A stretch of 64,000 bases of DNA from Adiantum capillus-veneris (Eukaryota > Streptophyta > Polypodiopsida > Polypodiales > Pteridaceae), in assembly GCA_014529385.2 (NCBI GenBank), contig CM043952.1, positions 149,943,057 through 150,007,056 of the forward strand, written 5' to 3'. A program made the position numbers and the translations under genes. Positions 12,262 to 24,857 of this stretch are shown here, piece by piece. The notes beneath the pieces were generated by a model. That model saw only the letters and a program-made list of their open reading frames with translations. It was not told the origin of the DNA and made no database searches. Positions within the stretch are counted from its first letter, which is position 1. Each line of letters begins with the position of its first letter.

Positions 12262-12460
12262 TCAACTACAGAATTGGCTCAGATTTTAATCAGTCATAGC
12301 TCTAGTCTTCCTAGTCCCACTGGTGAAATATGGACAAAAATGGATGAAATTTGTTCAAGTTATGATCAACTTTAACTTTTGAACTATTTTTTACTAAAAG
12401 TCTAAATGCGATTGATTGCGAAGGGAAAATCCTGACAGCTTGTGATTCTCCTGGCACAGA

Positions 12461-13350
12461 ATGCCTCGCCAAAAGAAAGAAAGGGAGTGGACAACAACAC
12501 CATATGAAGTGGAGGAGCTCGCTACAAATGAAAAGGCTCACATCTCGGATGAAATACTTGCTCAAATCCCTGCCCACATATTCATCTCAAAGTTTAAGGA
12601 TGCTGATGGTGACTTGGTAAAGACAACTATCATGCCACGAGAGATATGGAACCTCCATCGAAGGCCGGAGGTAATAGAGGCAGTGCGAGCTGTACACTTG
12701 GAGCAATTTTTCAGATTACAGCCATGGGGAACAGATTACATGAGGGCCCACGAGCTCATGAGCTCGATACAATATGATGGGCAGGCAATGCTCACGAACA
12801 AGGATGGATTGAAGGTGAAGTAAAGATCACGAAGGAAATCATCAACGAAGCTTTACATTTCCTCCCAGGGCAACACGATTTGCTAGTGAAGACAAAGTCA
12901 CTGGACAATGAGAAGGCATTCGTCACAGCAAAGGGAAACAAATACAAATACAGTGACATGATATACGGAGAGCTGGAATTGCCGATGCGATTGATCTCCT
13001 AGCATTTCATAGTACAAAAGCCTCCTCGCTACACCGAGCCAATCCTGCACATTGCCGTAGTCATGGCTCTAGCGACGGCCGAAAATAGAACCATTCGCTG
13101 CGACTATGGTTCTTACATTCTGGAAAACCTGATTGAAGCAAATTTGAAAAGCTCGGCAAAAAAAAAGCTACATGAACGTAGGGCCGATGCTAACCAGAAT
13201 AGTATACCAGGATTTGGGAATGATCGAAGATTTGCCAGTTGTTGCCAGTTCTCAAATGACACTGATCTAGAAAGCAAAGCTGGTTGCTCATTCCGTAAGG
13301 ACGACCCCCGGCGCGACATCATCGCGCTCAGCAAAGGCCACCAACAAAAG
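12461..13350 (+). pseudogene. Element B: N-terminal globular region
   Basis: Coding-like sequence begins with MPRQKKEREW and includes LQPWGTDYMRAHELM, EIINEALHFLPGQHDLL and VVMALATAENRTIRCDYGS. The composition is that of a folded domain. It resembles uncharacterised regions I recall from plant retroelement proteins, but I cannot assign a family. It occupies the place of gag in F, to which B is related through its LTR, yet no capsid motif is recognised. Part of a fossil element. Confidence 0.5.
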
Positions 13351-13599
13351 CTCGAGTGATGAAGAAAAAACGGAGACAGATGATAAAGGAAAATCTCAAG
13401 AGTCTAAAGACAAAGGGCCATCAGAGTTTGAGGAAAACGAGGAGGAAGACTCCACAAAGCCGCTCGAGAGAAAAAGAGGGGAGAGAAGTGCAGTACCGTA
13501 GTCGGACCTGCAAAAAGCATATGAGGAAGCTCAAAAAAGAGTCGAGGAAAGAAGAACCAAGTTACGGGCTGATAGACAAGCTAGAGCAGCTGCAACACA

Positions 13600-15870
13600 A
13601 CAGGCACAAAAAAGAAGATTCGAAAGGGAAAGGCAAGAAAGAATAGATAATGCAACTCGCATACGCACGGAGAAGCAAAGGTTAGAAGCAGAGCAAAAGG
13701 CTGCGGAAGTGGACATCTCTTTGCAGTCCACTGAAGGAACGAAGGAGAAGGACGCTGCTGATGAAACAAACCAGGCAGAGCAACTAAAAAAGATCCAAAG
13801 AGAAAGGAATCTGGAAGCATGACGGGCGGCGGATCTCACCCGCCAAAGAATCATCAGAATTTCAAAGAAAAGAAAAGCGGAAGCATCTACTTCGCAACAA
13901 GGGGAAGAGACTTCAAAAAAGAGGCATGTACGACAAGAATCAAGCCCACCTCCTCCCTCGCCCAAATCACCTCCTCCCTCGCCCAAATCGCCTCCTCCCT
14001 CGCCAAAATCTCCTCCTCCTCCCCCTTCTCCATTGATCAAAAAACAGCCAACTCCTCCCCCGTCTCCCTCGCAAAAGGATTTTATACCTCCTACAGAAGC
14101 AATCGGATACCATGAAGCCTGCCAGGCAGTGGTGGCTGGTTTTGATTACAAGAAAACTCTAAGGGAATTAGAACGGCAATTCCAGTGTCAGCACGTGGTG
14201 CTAAGTGAAAAGGAAAGTCAGGTACAAGAGGCCCAACAAAAGCAAGCATCTAGGCAAAAGGAGTTAGAAAGCCTGAGGGCGCAACTAGAACGCATAACGG
14301 AGGAGAGAGACCTTGAGCGACAATAGGCTCAGTCTCTGATCAAGGACTTGGTGGACGTCAGGACAGACTTGACCGCCAAAGAAAAGGAGTGCCAAGAAGT
14401 GACGACAAGAGTACAGAAAGCAACGGAGCAGCTTGCCTATGAGAGCGCAAGATTTCAGAGGCTTAGCAGTTCATACAATACTGTCAAAGGCACTCTGACA
14501 ACTTTGATGGCGAATCAGGAACCTACGGGGGCATTGGTCTCCACATCTGATGATGCCATCGTAGTGAACACTATAGCGGCACTAAAAGCAGAGCTAGAGC
14601 AAGAAAAGCTTCAAAGACAGCTGCTCATATCAGGGATGGTGGCCCAGACGGTGGCAAATGAGCTAAAGCTAAAAGAAATGGAGCAGCAACTAGCTCAAGC
14701 CAGCACCGAACTACAGATTCAGAAGCAGATCGGTGACACGCTGCTAAAAGAAAAAGAAGATCTGATTTTTCAACAACAAATCAAAGCAAACAAAGCCCAG
14801 ACTCAACCACAACTGTTGCTCGGACAACAAGTGTGGGATTTGCCGGAACATCACACCAAGGGCAACAGGAGCATGAATTTGAAGGGCCCGATCTGGATAT
14901 AAGAGATGAGCTCAATGAGAGCATTCAGAACATGCCAGAGGGGCCATCAAAGGAGTACATTCTCTATGAAAAGAAGATACTAGAGTCAGCAGCCCTGGCA
15001 TACTTACAACCAGAAGAGTAGGTGGAAGGATTTGGCCATGAGTACCTCCCGTTTCCTCTGCTATGCCATGAAGCAATTTTGTGGAAAGAAAAGATGCGGC
15101 CAGCCTTGCCACGAAACAAAGATGGGGGTTACGAAGGCATTGCACTAACAGCGGAAGAAGCTCAGATGCTTGTCGATGACCACCCCAAGTGGAGGCAGAA
15201 GTGGTTGGACAAAAGGCCACATGATCTAACAAATTACCACAACGCTCCTCAACATATACAAATAGATCCTACATTCTGCCCAGTCCCTCGAAGACGCACT
15301 TGGAGAGACTTCGCCACATGGAACGGGTCAAGGCCGCAAAAGCTAAATTAACCGGTTTTGACAGCGCAGCAACCCCCTACGGTGGCCTACATGGTCAGCA
15401 CACTGAATTCAACAGTCACATTGCTGCGGGATGTCCCCGACTTGGTGTGCCAAATGTTAGTAAAGATAGCCCGGATTATCGTCGCCTGCATCCAGGTGTT
15501 TAAAGACACTGAAGGCGACGATCATCCGTGGAATTTGTTCTTAGAAGGACACAAAGGCATCTGCTGGAATCTACAGGATTCCTCGCCACGACACATCTTG
15601 ATGGCCATGTACTCCAGGCTAATGTACCTGCCATCACACTACTTGCAGACATTTGAAGAGGCCTTCGTCCTCACAGGATTCTTCGAAATTGACTCAAGGA
15701 TTTTCCATCCTATGGCAAAGGACCTCAAGGCAAGGTATGTAGCATACCAACACACGTTATCTGAAAATCCATTCAGACAGCATCAAGACACCCTGGAAGC
15801 CATCCTGCGAACAAGAAGTTTTTCAGCGACACTTGCTTCATTGGAGCCACATCAACGGCCAAAGCATTGA
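13600..15870 (+). pseudogene. Element B: proline-rich and coiled-coil coding region
   Basis: A repeated SPPPSPK segment near 13,950-14,060 precedes long heptad-rich coiled coils at about 14,150-14,330 and 14,350-14,800 (for example LESLRAQLERITEERDLE). Two further coding-like stretches run over 15,022-15,870, with WREKWL-like and CYMLPSHYL-like hydrophobic patterns. No enzyme motif is seen. A structural or RNA-binding role in particle assembly is possible but is only inference. Part of a fossil element. Confidence 0.5.
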
Positions 15871-15894
15871 ACCTGCACGAGGGCGTGCAAGGAT

Positions 15895-16820
15895 AAGGAA
15901 GGGGGGAGTGTTTGACGGACGAAGCAACAAGTGGCCGTTTCCAGAGAAGCATCGTATTTTTTTGAGAAACCATTGTAAAATTCTTTTGTAAGGAAGCATC
16001 TCTAAGGCGAGAATTTGTCAAAGGATGTATGATTATTCTTATGGGAGAAATTGTATATTAGAGAGCCAGTTAGATGTTTATGAGCTTATGGCCGGACAAG
16101 CCATTTGTAAAGACCTAATCTATAAAGGTCATTTTTTGTAAGTTTGAGGTTAATCTTTTGAATGGAGAACTGAGAAGACAGCGTACGTTTGAGAGCTCCT
16201 TCTTGTTCAAACTTGTAATCTTTGCCATTGCGGCTACGGTAATCCAAATTCAGATTTGATTATTGCACTGTGTTCCTCTCATCTTGCTCTTTCATTCAAG
16301 TGTAATCATTCAAGATTCGGTGTAGGTTTTCAACTACGAGTTTGAGGCCTTAAATTGCTGTTTTGAGTGTCTATATGCGTGTTTTATGTTGTTTTGACCC
16401 TAGGAGGGGCATTAGGGACCCTAAAGCGACCCATTAGGATCACCTGTTCGCTATTTTTGTTGACTTTGGTACGAACGATCGCGATCGTTGTACCTCTCCA
16501 GAATGCCGTGACAGTGATAGGATATGTTCCTGATAATCCCCTGTAGCTTCCCTTCAAGTTTCGTGTGATTCCGATATGATTTGCATGGTAAATGGGCGTG
16601 ATGACTGAAGAACGGTGTAGGAGGACATAGGCAGATTACTTGGCGGTAATGCGTTTGATTTACTTGTAGAGTTAGTAGTTGCATCTCTTCGAGTTCACTT
16701 CATTAGGATTGACACCCTAGTGAGTTTCCATGCCTCATCCGAGTCGCTTCCCCTGTATTGATAAATATGTTAATGCTTGAGAGCTATGCTATAGACGTCC
16801 GTCGCGGCGACCCGCAAACA
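15895..16820 (+). repeat. Element B: polypurine tract and 3' LTR
   Basis: The polypurine tract is at 15895-15908. The LTR (15909-16820, 912 bp) begins TGTTTG and ends CAAACA, perfect inverted ends. Its last 40 bases contain a GACGTCCGTCGCGGCG box shared with the LTR ends of E and F. A TATA-like GTATATTAG lies near 16,050. The base run AAAGC directly after the LTR is a candidate target-site duplication, but the left partner is not in view. Confidence 0.8.
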
Positions 16821-19621
16821 AAAGCATATGCCAAACAACAAAAAACACGCATGTGCTCAATAGAAGGCTTTCTATCATGCCATGCTTCATATGGAGTAAT
16901 AGACTGCAAAGCTTTCTTAGAACACCTATTTAGTACGTAAGTGGCACACATGATGGCCTCAAGCCAAAAGGAATGCAGCAAAGCTTGACTTTTGATCGTA
17001 CATCGTGCCATTTCTGTAAGTGACCTGTTTTTTCTCTCAGCAACACCATTTTGCTGAGGGGTATAAGGCACTGTACATTGGTGTTTTATCCCACGACTAG
17101 CTAGAAATGCATTGAATTCATGACACATATACTCCCCCCCTTTATCAGAATGGAGGGTGCCCATAGTACATTTCGAGACATTTTCAGCCATAGCCAGAAA
17201 TTGTTTGAAGCACATAAAAACTTCGGACTTTGCTTTAAGCAGAAATACCCATGCATGCCTGGAGTAATCATCAGTGAAAGTCATGAAGTACAGGTAATTG
17301 CCCAAGGACGGAGTTTGCATGGGACCACAAACATCATTATGCACAAGCTGCAACCTGCATGTGGCCCGAACTGAACCATCCTTTGGAAACTTAGAACGCT
17401 GTATCTTACCCAAAATACATCCTTCACAAACATGTTTGACAAGTGCTTCAAGAGGCGGAAAAGAAGCAACCATATCAGATTTCAGTAAACGCAGCAAACT
17501 GGCAAAATTCAGATGACCAAAACGTGCATCCAAAGTTTTTCATATGAAATAGCCTTGAATCTGCAACAGTATTTGCAAAATTTTGTCCACACTTGTCATA
17601 CAAAGTGAGCTTATATACAACCCACGGCACAAAAGGCTAGATGCAACAATTTCATCACCAAAATTGAGATCATGAACTGTACATCTGTCATCCACAAATT
17701 TGACTACAAGTCCAAGTCTAGCAAGTGCAGATACAGACAAGAGATTCTTCTTGATCCCAGGTGCATAAAGTGCATCAACAAGTGTGAAGGAACTGCCATT
17801 TGCAACAGTAAGCACAATCTCTCCAACTCCCTGAACCGGAGAAGAGGCATTGTTGGCACAAGTGACTGAATTCCCATGAGGGATAGACTCGAGAGAGGTA
17901 AACAATTCACGATGTGAGGTAATGTGCTTTGTAGCACCACTATCGAAATACCACACATGTGAATTTGCAGCAACTAACAAGCATGCATCATGGACAACAA
18001 GATTGTAAGTGCACTCTGCGCTAAAATCCCATTCTGCATCAACATCAGCGACACAATCTCCTTTCACAGAAGACTCAACAATGGCTGCATTTGTAGTGGA
18101 ACCAACATTTGCAGTGGAACCACCCTCTTTCTTCTTAGCCTCTTTGACCTTCAACTTAGAACACGACTTGATCAAGTGATCATTAGCTTTACAATAATGG
18201 CAACGCATCTTCTTTTTGACCTTATCCCCAGAATTTCCAGACGAATTTCTGCCAGTAGAAGCATTAGGAACATAATTTTTGCCACTCGAAGCAGAACTAT
18301 AAGAAGTGGCTGCATTGTTGTTACCACCCTTTCTTTGAGAAGCAATAAAAGCCTATTCAATTGCACGGTGCCTAGTCCTGTTTTTTTTGGAAAGTGACTC
18401 TTGCAACAGCAATGTGCATAATGCATCAAACTTGACAACTTCAGGATTTCCTTGGGTCATAAGTCTTCAAGTACTAGCAAAAGTCTGGTAAGAATCTGGT
18501 AAGGCATCAAGAACAGTCTGCACAAGGGAACTGTCTGAAATGACTTCACCTGCAGAAATAAGTTGCTCATTGATATCCTTGACACCAGCAAGAAAAGTGT
18601 CCATATCATCTTCCTCATGCATAATCTTCGACTCCAGCTCTTTACGTAGTAAAGAAATTTTAGCCTCATTGCGGCTTGCATAAAAACCTCCTAGAATATC
18701 CTAAGCCCGTTTTGCAGATTTTGTTGAACGAATGTGAGGAACAATGGTGTGCTTCAAAGATAACGCAGTCAATGCATGAGCTTGCGCATCCTTTACATCC
18801 CAACGAGCTTGTTCTACCGTAGGCAAAACAACTCTAATAGCAGCAATCCTTGCAGTAAGACCTGCAACATCCTCAACATCACCTACATCCTTAGAACCAC
18901 GACGTACATCAATGCCCTGCACAATGTTCTAGACGCCCTTTGACACAAGAACATGCTCCATCATATAAGTCCACATAGGGTAGTTGTCCCCATCCAACCT
19001 GTCCTCAACAGCAAACATCTTGAACACATCTGTGTTGTTGTCAGCCATGGTAAATGCTGCACTTGATGTGAAAACTGCCCGAAAATAGGAGAAACAGAGC
19101 GAAAACAACACATGCTATATAGCACAAACCTTAGAAGACTATGAGGCACCTATTATGCATAAAATGGCACTGACAAAAATTCTGCACAAAATGATGAAAT
19201 AGCCTGTGCAGTACTGCCTATAGTGGAAATGGAGGCCGAAATGAGCCCGAATCAAAAATCTGAGCAGACTAAGCTCTACGAGCTTTCCCAAAATTTTTGT
19301 TGCCAAAGCTCACTGTAATCGGAGAAAGTGAGTAGGCATGTGTTGGAGCAGCTGGCGACTAAGCCCGGGAGGATGCAACCTGCTCTGATACCAATTGTTG
19401 GAATTAAGGTTGCAGAGAAACACACACAGCTTGGAGAAGACGAAGGAAGCTCAAGGCACACAATAGAGAGAGTGTTACTTAGTGTGCAATGGAAAGATAG
19501 ATAGCCCTAGAGTGATGGGCGTATATACAATGCTCGGGGGAAAAAACCTCCTAAAGAGGGAAAAATGCCCCGATGGTCCTAGTGTGTTCACACACATCAC
19601 TACCACATGTATATGGTAACA
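16821..19621 (-). mobile_element. Ty1/copia LTR retrotransposon fossil C
   Basis: Minus-strand copia element with 5' LTR (19396-19621), initiator-Met primer site (19382-19393), gag, zinc knuckle, protease and integrase. Pol is cut at 16,821, where element B is inserted, and no copia reverse transcriptase was found elsewhere in the window. Visible parts: gag start with DRLDGDNYPMWTYMMEHVL, knuckle CHYCKANDHLIKSC, protease WYFDSGATKHIT, and integrase HSDKGGEYMCHEF and TPQQNGVAERKN. It is broken with several interruptions. Confidence 0.9.
19382..19621 (-). repeat. Element C: 5' LTR and primer binding site
   Basis: On the minus strand the LTR starts TGTTACC at 19621 and ends TTCCAACA at 19396 (226 bp). 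After two bases comes TGGTATCAGAGC (19393-19382), the standard complement of initiator tRNA-Met. A TATA-like GTATATAC lies within the LTR. Confidence 0.9.
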
Positions 19622-19915
19622 TCATGGCCAAAGCTTGGATATGGGAAAGATGATGGTTTGGATATGGTGCAAAGAAAGGACGGAAGGATCAGGAAAAGAA
19701 TTTGGAATTTGGACCAAAAGAAAAAAAGGGGGATTTGGGAGGGATAATTTTTGGGAAAGGTACACATTTCAAAGAGATTTGAAAACGAGACTACATATGG
19801 GGCCCCAAAAAGTGGCATCTTGGGGTGGCACCCAATAAAAAGGTGGAGTCTTCTTCTCAATTTTGGGTTTTTGAATTTCTTGTTCACGTTTTCAAAATTC
19901 AAAAACGTTTTACTC
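19622..19915. repeat. Dispersed ~290-bp repeat, copy 1
   Basis: Starts TCATGGCCAAAGCTTGGATA and is repeated with substitutions at 24932-25222. Its left side abuts the LTR of element C, suggesting that C inserted at its edge. Family unknown. Confidence 0.8.
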
Positions 19916-20990
19916 TCTGCCATTTCTTACAGGGGAAAAAAGAGACCTCAACTCCCCCTAATGTTTCAACATGAGGAGGAGACCATCAAGAGATTCCCAA
20001 GGTTCCCTTCTAACGGTAAAACAATGTATGCCAAGGGCTTGCTTTGTTGCTCTAATTTCACATGAAGTGGACATTATTAAGAGATTTGTAGGGTTCAATG
20101 AACATAAAATCAATGTTTTCAAAGGCTTGTTTGAGTAACATTTTTGCATAAGGTGGAAACCCGCTTGCATAAACCCCCTATGAGGTATAAATTATGAGAC
20201 AATCACTAACTTTGGCTTTTGTTTAGATCAATACTACAAGCAATGAAATATAAAAATTGGGTCGGACTAAGCAAACTGCTAGGAATGTTCCCAAGGTTAA
20301 AGTTAGCCAAGAAGAGGTACCTAATAGTGTGAACCCAAATGAGAGAAAATATAGGACAAAAAGGATGCAAAACCATATGGCCAAAAGAAGCCTCCATTGA
20401 AAAAGAAACCATCAATACAAGTAGTAATTTATCAGTTTAAACTCAGTGAATTATGTGAGATCCTTCATGTGTGCTCAATTTTGCTAGCCATTGTCTTTTG
20501 AATGACTATAATCAAAGCAAACCCATGTGACAATCAATGTGCTCCTTTGCCAAGGTTTTCATCCTTTTAAACACACTTGCTTCCAATTTTGACATTTCAA
20601 ATATATAGCAGTGTTGCGTATCAATACTTTCCATGGGAAAATTTGAAGTGGTAGTTCCTCTTTAGTTCAAGAATAACATCACCTCCATCGTCTATTAATT
20701 GAGAGTACCTTCTGCTCTATATCGCAATCTACTTTACCATGAAGCATCATATTATCATTGTTTAAGCACACCCGTCTCCTAATGGCTTCCAAAAAGTTAA
20801 GTTCAATAGATACTTCCAAACTTCAATAGTGCTAAATTGTCATTTGTGAAGACCTTCAACACCATTGATGTAGCTAAATTATTTGAACCATCCTAGAGCT
20901 AGCTGTAGAGTCCATGATTACTACCTTGGATTTTAAAGACTTCATGTTCAAATAATTTAGCTAAATCAAATCCATAGTGCAAAATGAGCT
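19916..20990. other. No recognised gene
   Basis: Only short open frames are present. The minus frame at 20206-20415 is hydrophobic but matches nothing I know. Confidence 0.3.
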
Positions 20991-22667
20991 AAATTATTTA
21001 TGCTACCATGGACACCCTAACAACGGCTCCTTACTGGATACACCTTGGATTTGCTACCCTCAACTTTGTACCTTAAAAAATGCCATCTTGAGAATTGGTT
21101 GCCTTTTAGAAAATTTGAATTGTAGGCCACACTACGTCCAAGAATCTCAATTCGTGAATTGTGAAAGTGCACTCATCCATAGTGTTTTTGATACATCTGA
21201 TTGTTTCCGTGCCAAATGCATGTGCCTTGAACTCGGATGCACGGGTCCAAACACCAAGAACTTGTACTCCAACACAAGGGTCCAAATTATTTATACAGAG
21301 CACTTTTTGCCCCTCTCTGCCACTCACAAGCCTCTCTCTAGCTGAAGCTGGTGGCGGCACTGGTCTCTATGTGACTAGAAGGCGGGAGTCTATGCCAGTG
21401 TAGACTTCACTACACCAGTAGCCTCTTTGTTGTCCTTCCTTGAGTCACAATCACTGCTTTCCTCTTGATGCTTCTTGTTACTTTTTTCCTTTGTAGAACT
21501 TCTATCTTTGCCTTTGGATCTACAATCTTTATCCAAATGACCACGCTTTCCACAATTGTAACAACGGTTCTTGGTATTCTTTCTCGAATCTGAAGCCGCA
21601 AGTGCTTCCCCAACCTTTCTCAGAAATCTGAAATTTTTCCTTGAGTTATTGACACAGATTCCTCCTCAATGAGAAAAGAGCTAAGATCGTCAAATTCTAG
21701 CTTTTCCTTTGTGATTTGTAGCCGAAGTGTCCTACACACCGTTTCATACGTGCTAGGAAACTTCATGAGAACCAAAGCAGCTAAATGAGTACTCGTCAGT
21801 GCACTCTTCATAGCCAATATTTGATCATGAATAACTTTAGTCTTCATAAGAAATGATTGCATGGAGCTTCCTCATGGAAACTAGATGGCAAATAACTGTC
21901 CAAGAAGGGTGATTTCTCACATCGTAGAATCCCGATCAAACATTCCAACAAGATTGAACCTCCTATCGTTGGCAGCCTTCAAAGCCTAAATGGATGGAGA
22001 AATGCCCTTTGTAAGAGATTCCGCAATGTGGGACATTGCCTTTGCATTAGCAGCATCCCAATCGCCACATGATTTGAGATGTACGTCATCTTGAAGGCAG
22101 ATGTACCTATCATTAGCATCCCTCGTAGGATGGGGCTCTGAGCAGTCGACAATATTCCATAAGCCTTTCCGTGAGAACTGGAGTCGCATGATCAAGTTCC
22201 AATGGCGTAGTTATTGCCGTTCAATTCGTCGCTGGTGCTCGAGCAAGACAAGGCCATGTTAAAGTTGCAAGATCTGGTAGTAAATGCCTTCTCACACTCC
22301 AAGGTGGCCACACTAACCAAGCTGCAAAATAATCTCCAAGTCGTACCAATTCCCAAGCCGGTCCACTCGTCTACCACTCCCAAGTGGCTCCGCATTTGAG
22401 CTCCAATCTGCACTTCTCCCAAGTCACCACATCAAAGTCACCACACCCCTCAGAGATCCTTTCGATGATATTCACAAACTTCGTACACACCTTCCAAAGC
22501 CAATCAAGTTCTCTTGGATCCCCTTCTCTAAGCTCCACCCCTTAGAAATTGAAGGTGCCTTCGTAGGTTAAGTATGCAAGAAAGGAAAAATAGCGTGTTG
22601 AAAATGAGGAGAGGAGTTTGTAGATTGTGTCGCTCTCAAGGACTTTTGCAGTAGCGTTTCAAAATGC

Positions 22668-22687
22668 GGGGGGGGGGGGGGGGGGGG
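22668..22687. repeat. Poly-G tract (20 G)
   Basis: A G homopolymer in the 5' internal region of C2; the same place in C3 holds a 46-G run. Confidence 0.95.
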
Positions 22688-23150
22688 TCCTTGCTGTTGC
22701 CAAGGGGCACTACCAACAAGTACATTTAGCGCTGCCGCCAAGGGGTTACAAAGTGGTGGTCACCATCATCGGCATTTTAAAATGCTGGCAGGACAAGGGA
22801 TCTTCGGTGATGTCAAGAGCAAGGGTAAGAGTGTTTTAAAAAGCTCACAAACAGTGGCCTACTATCACAGAGTCTCCGTCGTCGGTGGTTGAGGATGACA
22901 ATGTATTGAAATGCCCACTACAACATAGAGGGGGTGAGGCCTTCACGGTGCCAATAGTCTACCAAAATGTTGGCATTCTAGAATGACATCCATAGAGCTA
23001 TGCATTGGCAAGAGGTTGCCGTCAAGGCAGCATTTTGGAACATCAATTGCAAAGGGTGGGAGGGAAAGGAGTCGGCAACAAAGGGAGTCTTCTTCTTCTC
23101 AATTTGCTCCTCCTCTGCCAAGGGCTCTTCAAGCAGAAAGCTCCACCAAG

Positions 23151-23210
23151 GGCTCTGATACCATGTCAAAGTCGACAAATGCAGAAGCGTAGAGACCAAG
23201 AAGAGTGAGC

Positions 23211-23249
<39 letters not shown>

Positions 23250-23419
23250 TCTTGAACCAATCAACCTTTGCAATGATAACTGAATTTGTAGGACAATGGA
23301 GGCAAGGGGTTGCATATATACCAACCTCAGTAAATTGCCCTACCCAAACTTTGACAAATGAAGAAAATAAATAATGGGATCACATTGGGCACTTCATTTG
23401 AGATGCCAAAACTCTAACA
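23151..23419 (-). repeat. C2: 5' LTR and primer binding site
   Basis: The LTR starts TGTTAGAG at 23419 and ends GTCGACTTTGACA at 23164 (256 bp). TGGTATCAGAGCC follows without a gap. The LTR contains a (GA)n microsatellite at about 23213-23247 and a TATA-like GGTATATATGC. Confidence 0.9.
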
Positions 23420-24055
23420 AATTGACCATCTTACTATTGCTTGTTTGGGAGGTGCTCAACTTCATAAAGGAGGAATTTCTTCATGATAGAAGCTTGGTAG
23501 CGCTTTTAGGTTCTTGGTGCCTCACCTTGGGCTTTAAGAATAGGCCACCTCTAGAAATCAAATTTAATAAATATATAGCTCTTGCATAGAAGCATGTGCA
23601 ATTTTATATTTTTCTCACACTGATTGGAAAAAATTCAAGAGAGTACAAGCCTCATAATTGCACACACAATTTGTGCTTTCTCTAACCAAGAAGGTCATGA
23701 AGACTGAAGAGAAAACTCCTCAAATTCAGGTAAGTCTTTCAAAAAGACAGGAAGAAATTCTTTGTGAGCATCAATTGAATGGCTAAGAAGGAGAAGACAA
23801 CAACCTACAACAATCAAAAGAACACAATCAAACCTTAAATGACCTACAGCAGATGGATTCTTTCAAAAAGGGGAAACTCTCTCAAAGAGGATATGCAAGC
23901 CTCATTTGTAATGAAGGGAAAATCTTGGTTCTTGCTTGGTGGTGGGACTTCTCCACACCTTGAGCTGATTTGTCATAATAATCAATATCTAATTCTCCTA
24001 AATGATTTTCTCATGTTAAAGTGATCATTTAATATGAGGAAGTGCCAGGGGAGAA
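23420..24055. repeat. Duplicated flank of block 1
   Basis: Continues beyond the LTR and matches 28,086-28,600, beginning AATTGACCATCTTACTATTG. No gene is recognised in it. A short piece near 23,990-24,040 recurs near 35,545-35,590. Confidence 0.75.
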
Positions 24056-24180
24056 CTAATTTGATCACAAGAGAGGGTACCAATAACCCTCATGAATAGA
24101 GCTCTGTTCATGAGGGTTATTGGTACCCTCTCAAGTTTATATCCTTCACAATTTCCCTTTCATCTAATTTGATCACAAGA
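24056..24180. repeat. Long perfect hairpin between 17-bp direct repeats
   Basis: Arms 24071-24096 and 24107-24132 are exact reverse complements (26 bp) around a 10-base loop that itself holds AGAGCTCT. The direct repeat CTAATTTGATCACAAGA lies at 24056-24072 and 24164-24180. The structure looks like a fold-back insertion or a local inverted duplication. Confidence 0.9.
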
Positions 24181-24530
24181 ATGACTTGCCCATTCACCTC
24201 AATATGTGAAAGATCATATAGTTTTATCATTGCCCTCTGCAAAGTTCTCAAGTCAAATAATAGATTGTTGAAAATGTTCAACTTGAGGTCTTTCTTCCAA
24301 CCAATATGTCATTGATGTGGAAAGGCTCTCCAAGATTTCTTTGTCAATAGTTGGCTAAACTAAAGACCTCAGATAAACACAAACTTACAAAACCTATAGC
24401 ACCCAGAGATACTGACATGCAAAACAAAAATACCAATTTGAAAAATAAATCAGTTTTACCTCACTACTTTGATTGTTCTGCTTCAGTCTCCACTTTCTCA
24501 CTTGAGGCTCTCAATATTCTTCAACTTTCT

Positions 24531-24857
24531 TTATCTTTTTGTAAGCCCAAGCTCTGTCCTCTTTCTTTTGGCTATATTCAGCAATGACTGCAAGTTCTTT
24601 ACCTTTTCCTTGATTTCTTGAAGTTGATGATTAAGAGAATCCTTGAACTGTTGTAGAAAATGGTTCTCCATCTTAAGAATGTTCGTTTTTGCTACAAGGT
24701 TTTGTGTATAGCCTAGTAGCCCTTTTATACTATCTCCTACAAATCTCATCAACGAAGAGAAATTGAAAGATGGTGGGATGTCTTTGGTGATGGGGTCTAT
24801 AGGATACAATCTACCATTCGTCCATAGATCAATGTGCTTCTTTTCCTTTGATCGCAT
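24531..24857 (-). CDS. Hypothetical coiled-coil reading frame
   Basis: A 108-residue minus-strand frame starts MRSKEKKHIDLWTNGRLYPI and ends in a strongly helical stretch (LNHQLQEIKEKVKNLQSLLN). I recognise no family. Its composition is more protein-like than neighbouring frames, but there is no promoter, intron or homologue evidence in the window. It lies between two retroelement blocks and may be a gene remnant or a chance frame. Confidence 0.25.
   Translation of the reverse strand: MRSKEKKHIDLWTNGRLYPIDPITKDIPPSFNFSSLMRFVGDSIKGLLGYTQNLVAKTNILKMENHFLQQFKDSLNHQLQEIKEKVKNLQSLLNIAKRKRTELGLTKR

Larger units (their letters stand above)
11050..16820 (+). mobile_element. LTR element B, no pol visible, palindrome-rich leader
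   Basis: Element B has a leader with repeated palindromes (11115-12261), about 3.4 kb of coding-like sequence (12,461-15,870), a polypurine tract (15895-15908) and a 3' LTR (15909-16820). No reverse transcriptase or integrase motif appears anywhere in it, so it looks like a large non-autonomous element. Its 5' LTR and primer site were not found. Its right end abuts the integrase region of copia element C, whose reading continues beyond it, so B inserted into C. It is broken with a few interruptions. Confidence 0.75.
20995..23419 (-). mobile_element. Gag-only copia-like element C2 (block 1)
   Basis: Minus-strand element with 5' LTR (23164-23419), a primer site directly adjacent (23151-23163), and gag parts including LNGNNYA, IHDQILAMKSAL and the knuckle CYNCGKRGHLDKDC. 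Sequence below about 21,400 shows no protease, integrase or reverse transcriptase. The 3' LTR is missing. The element and its flank are repeated as block 2 (25,560-28,600). It is broken with several interruptions. Confidence 0.8.

Noticed and set aside
13531-14040. Minus-strand glycine-rich frame of 169 residues
   Set aside because: It is the complement of the proline-rich segment in element B, whose plus-strand coding is coherent.
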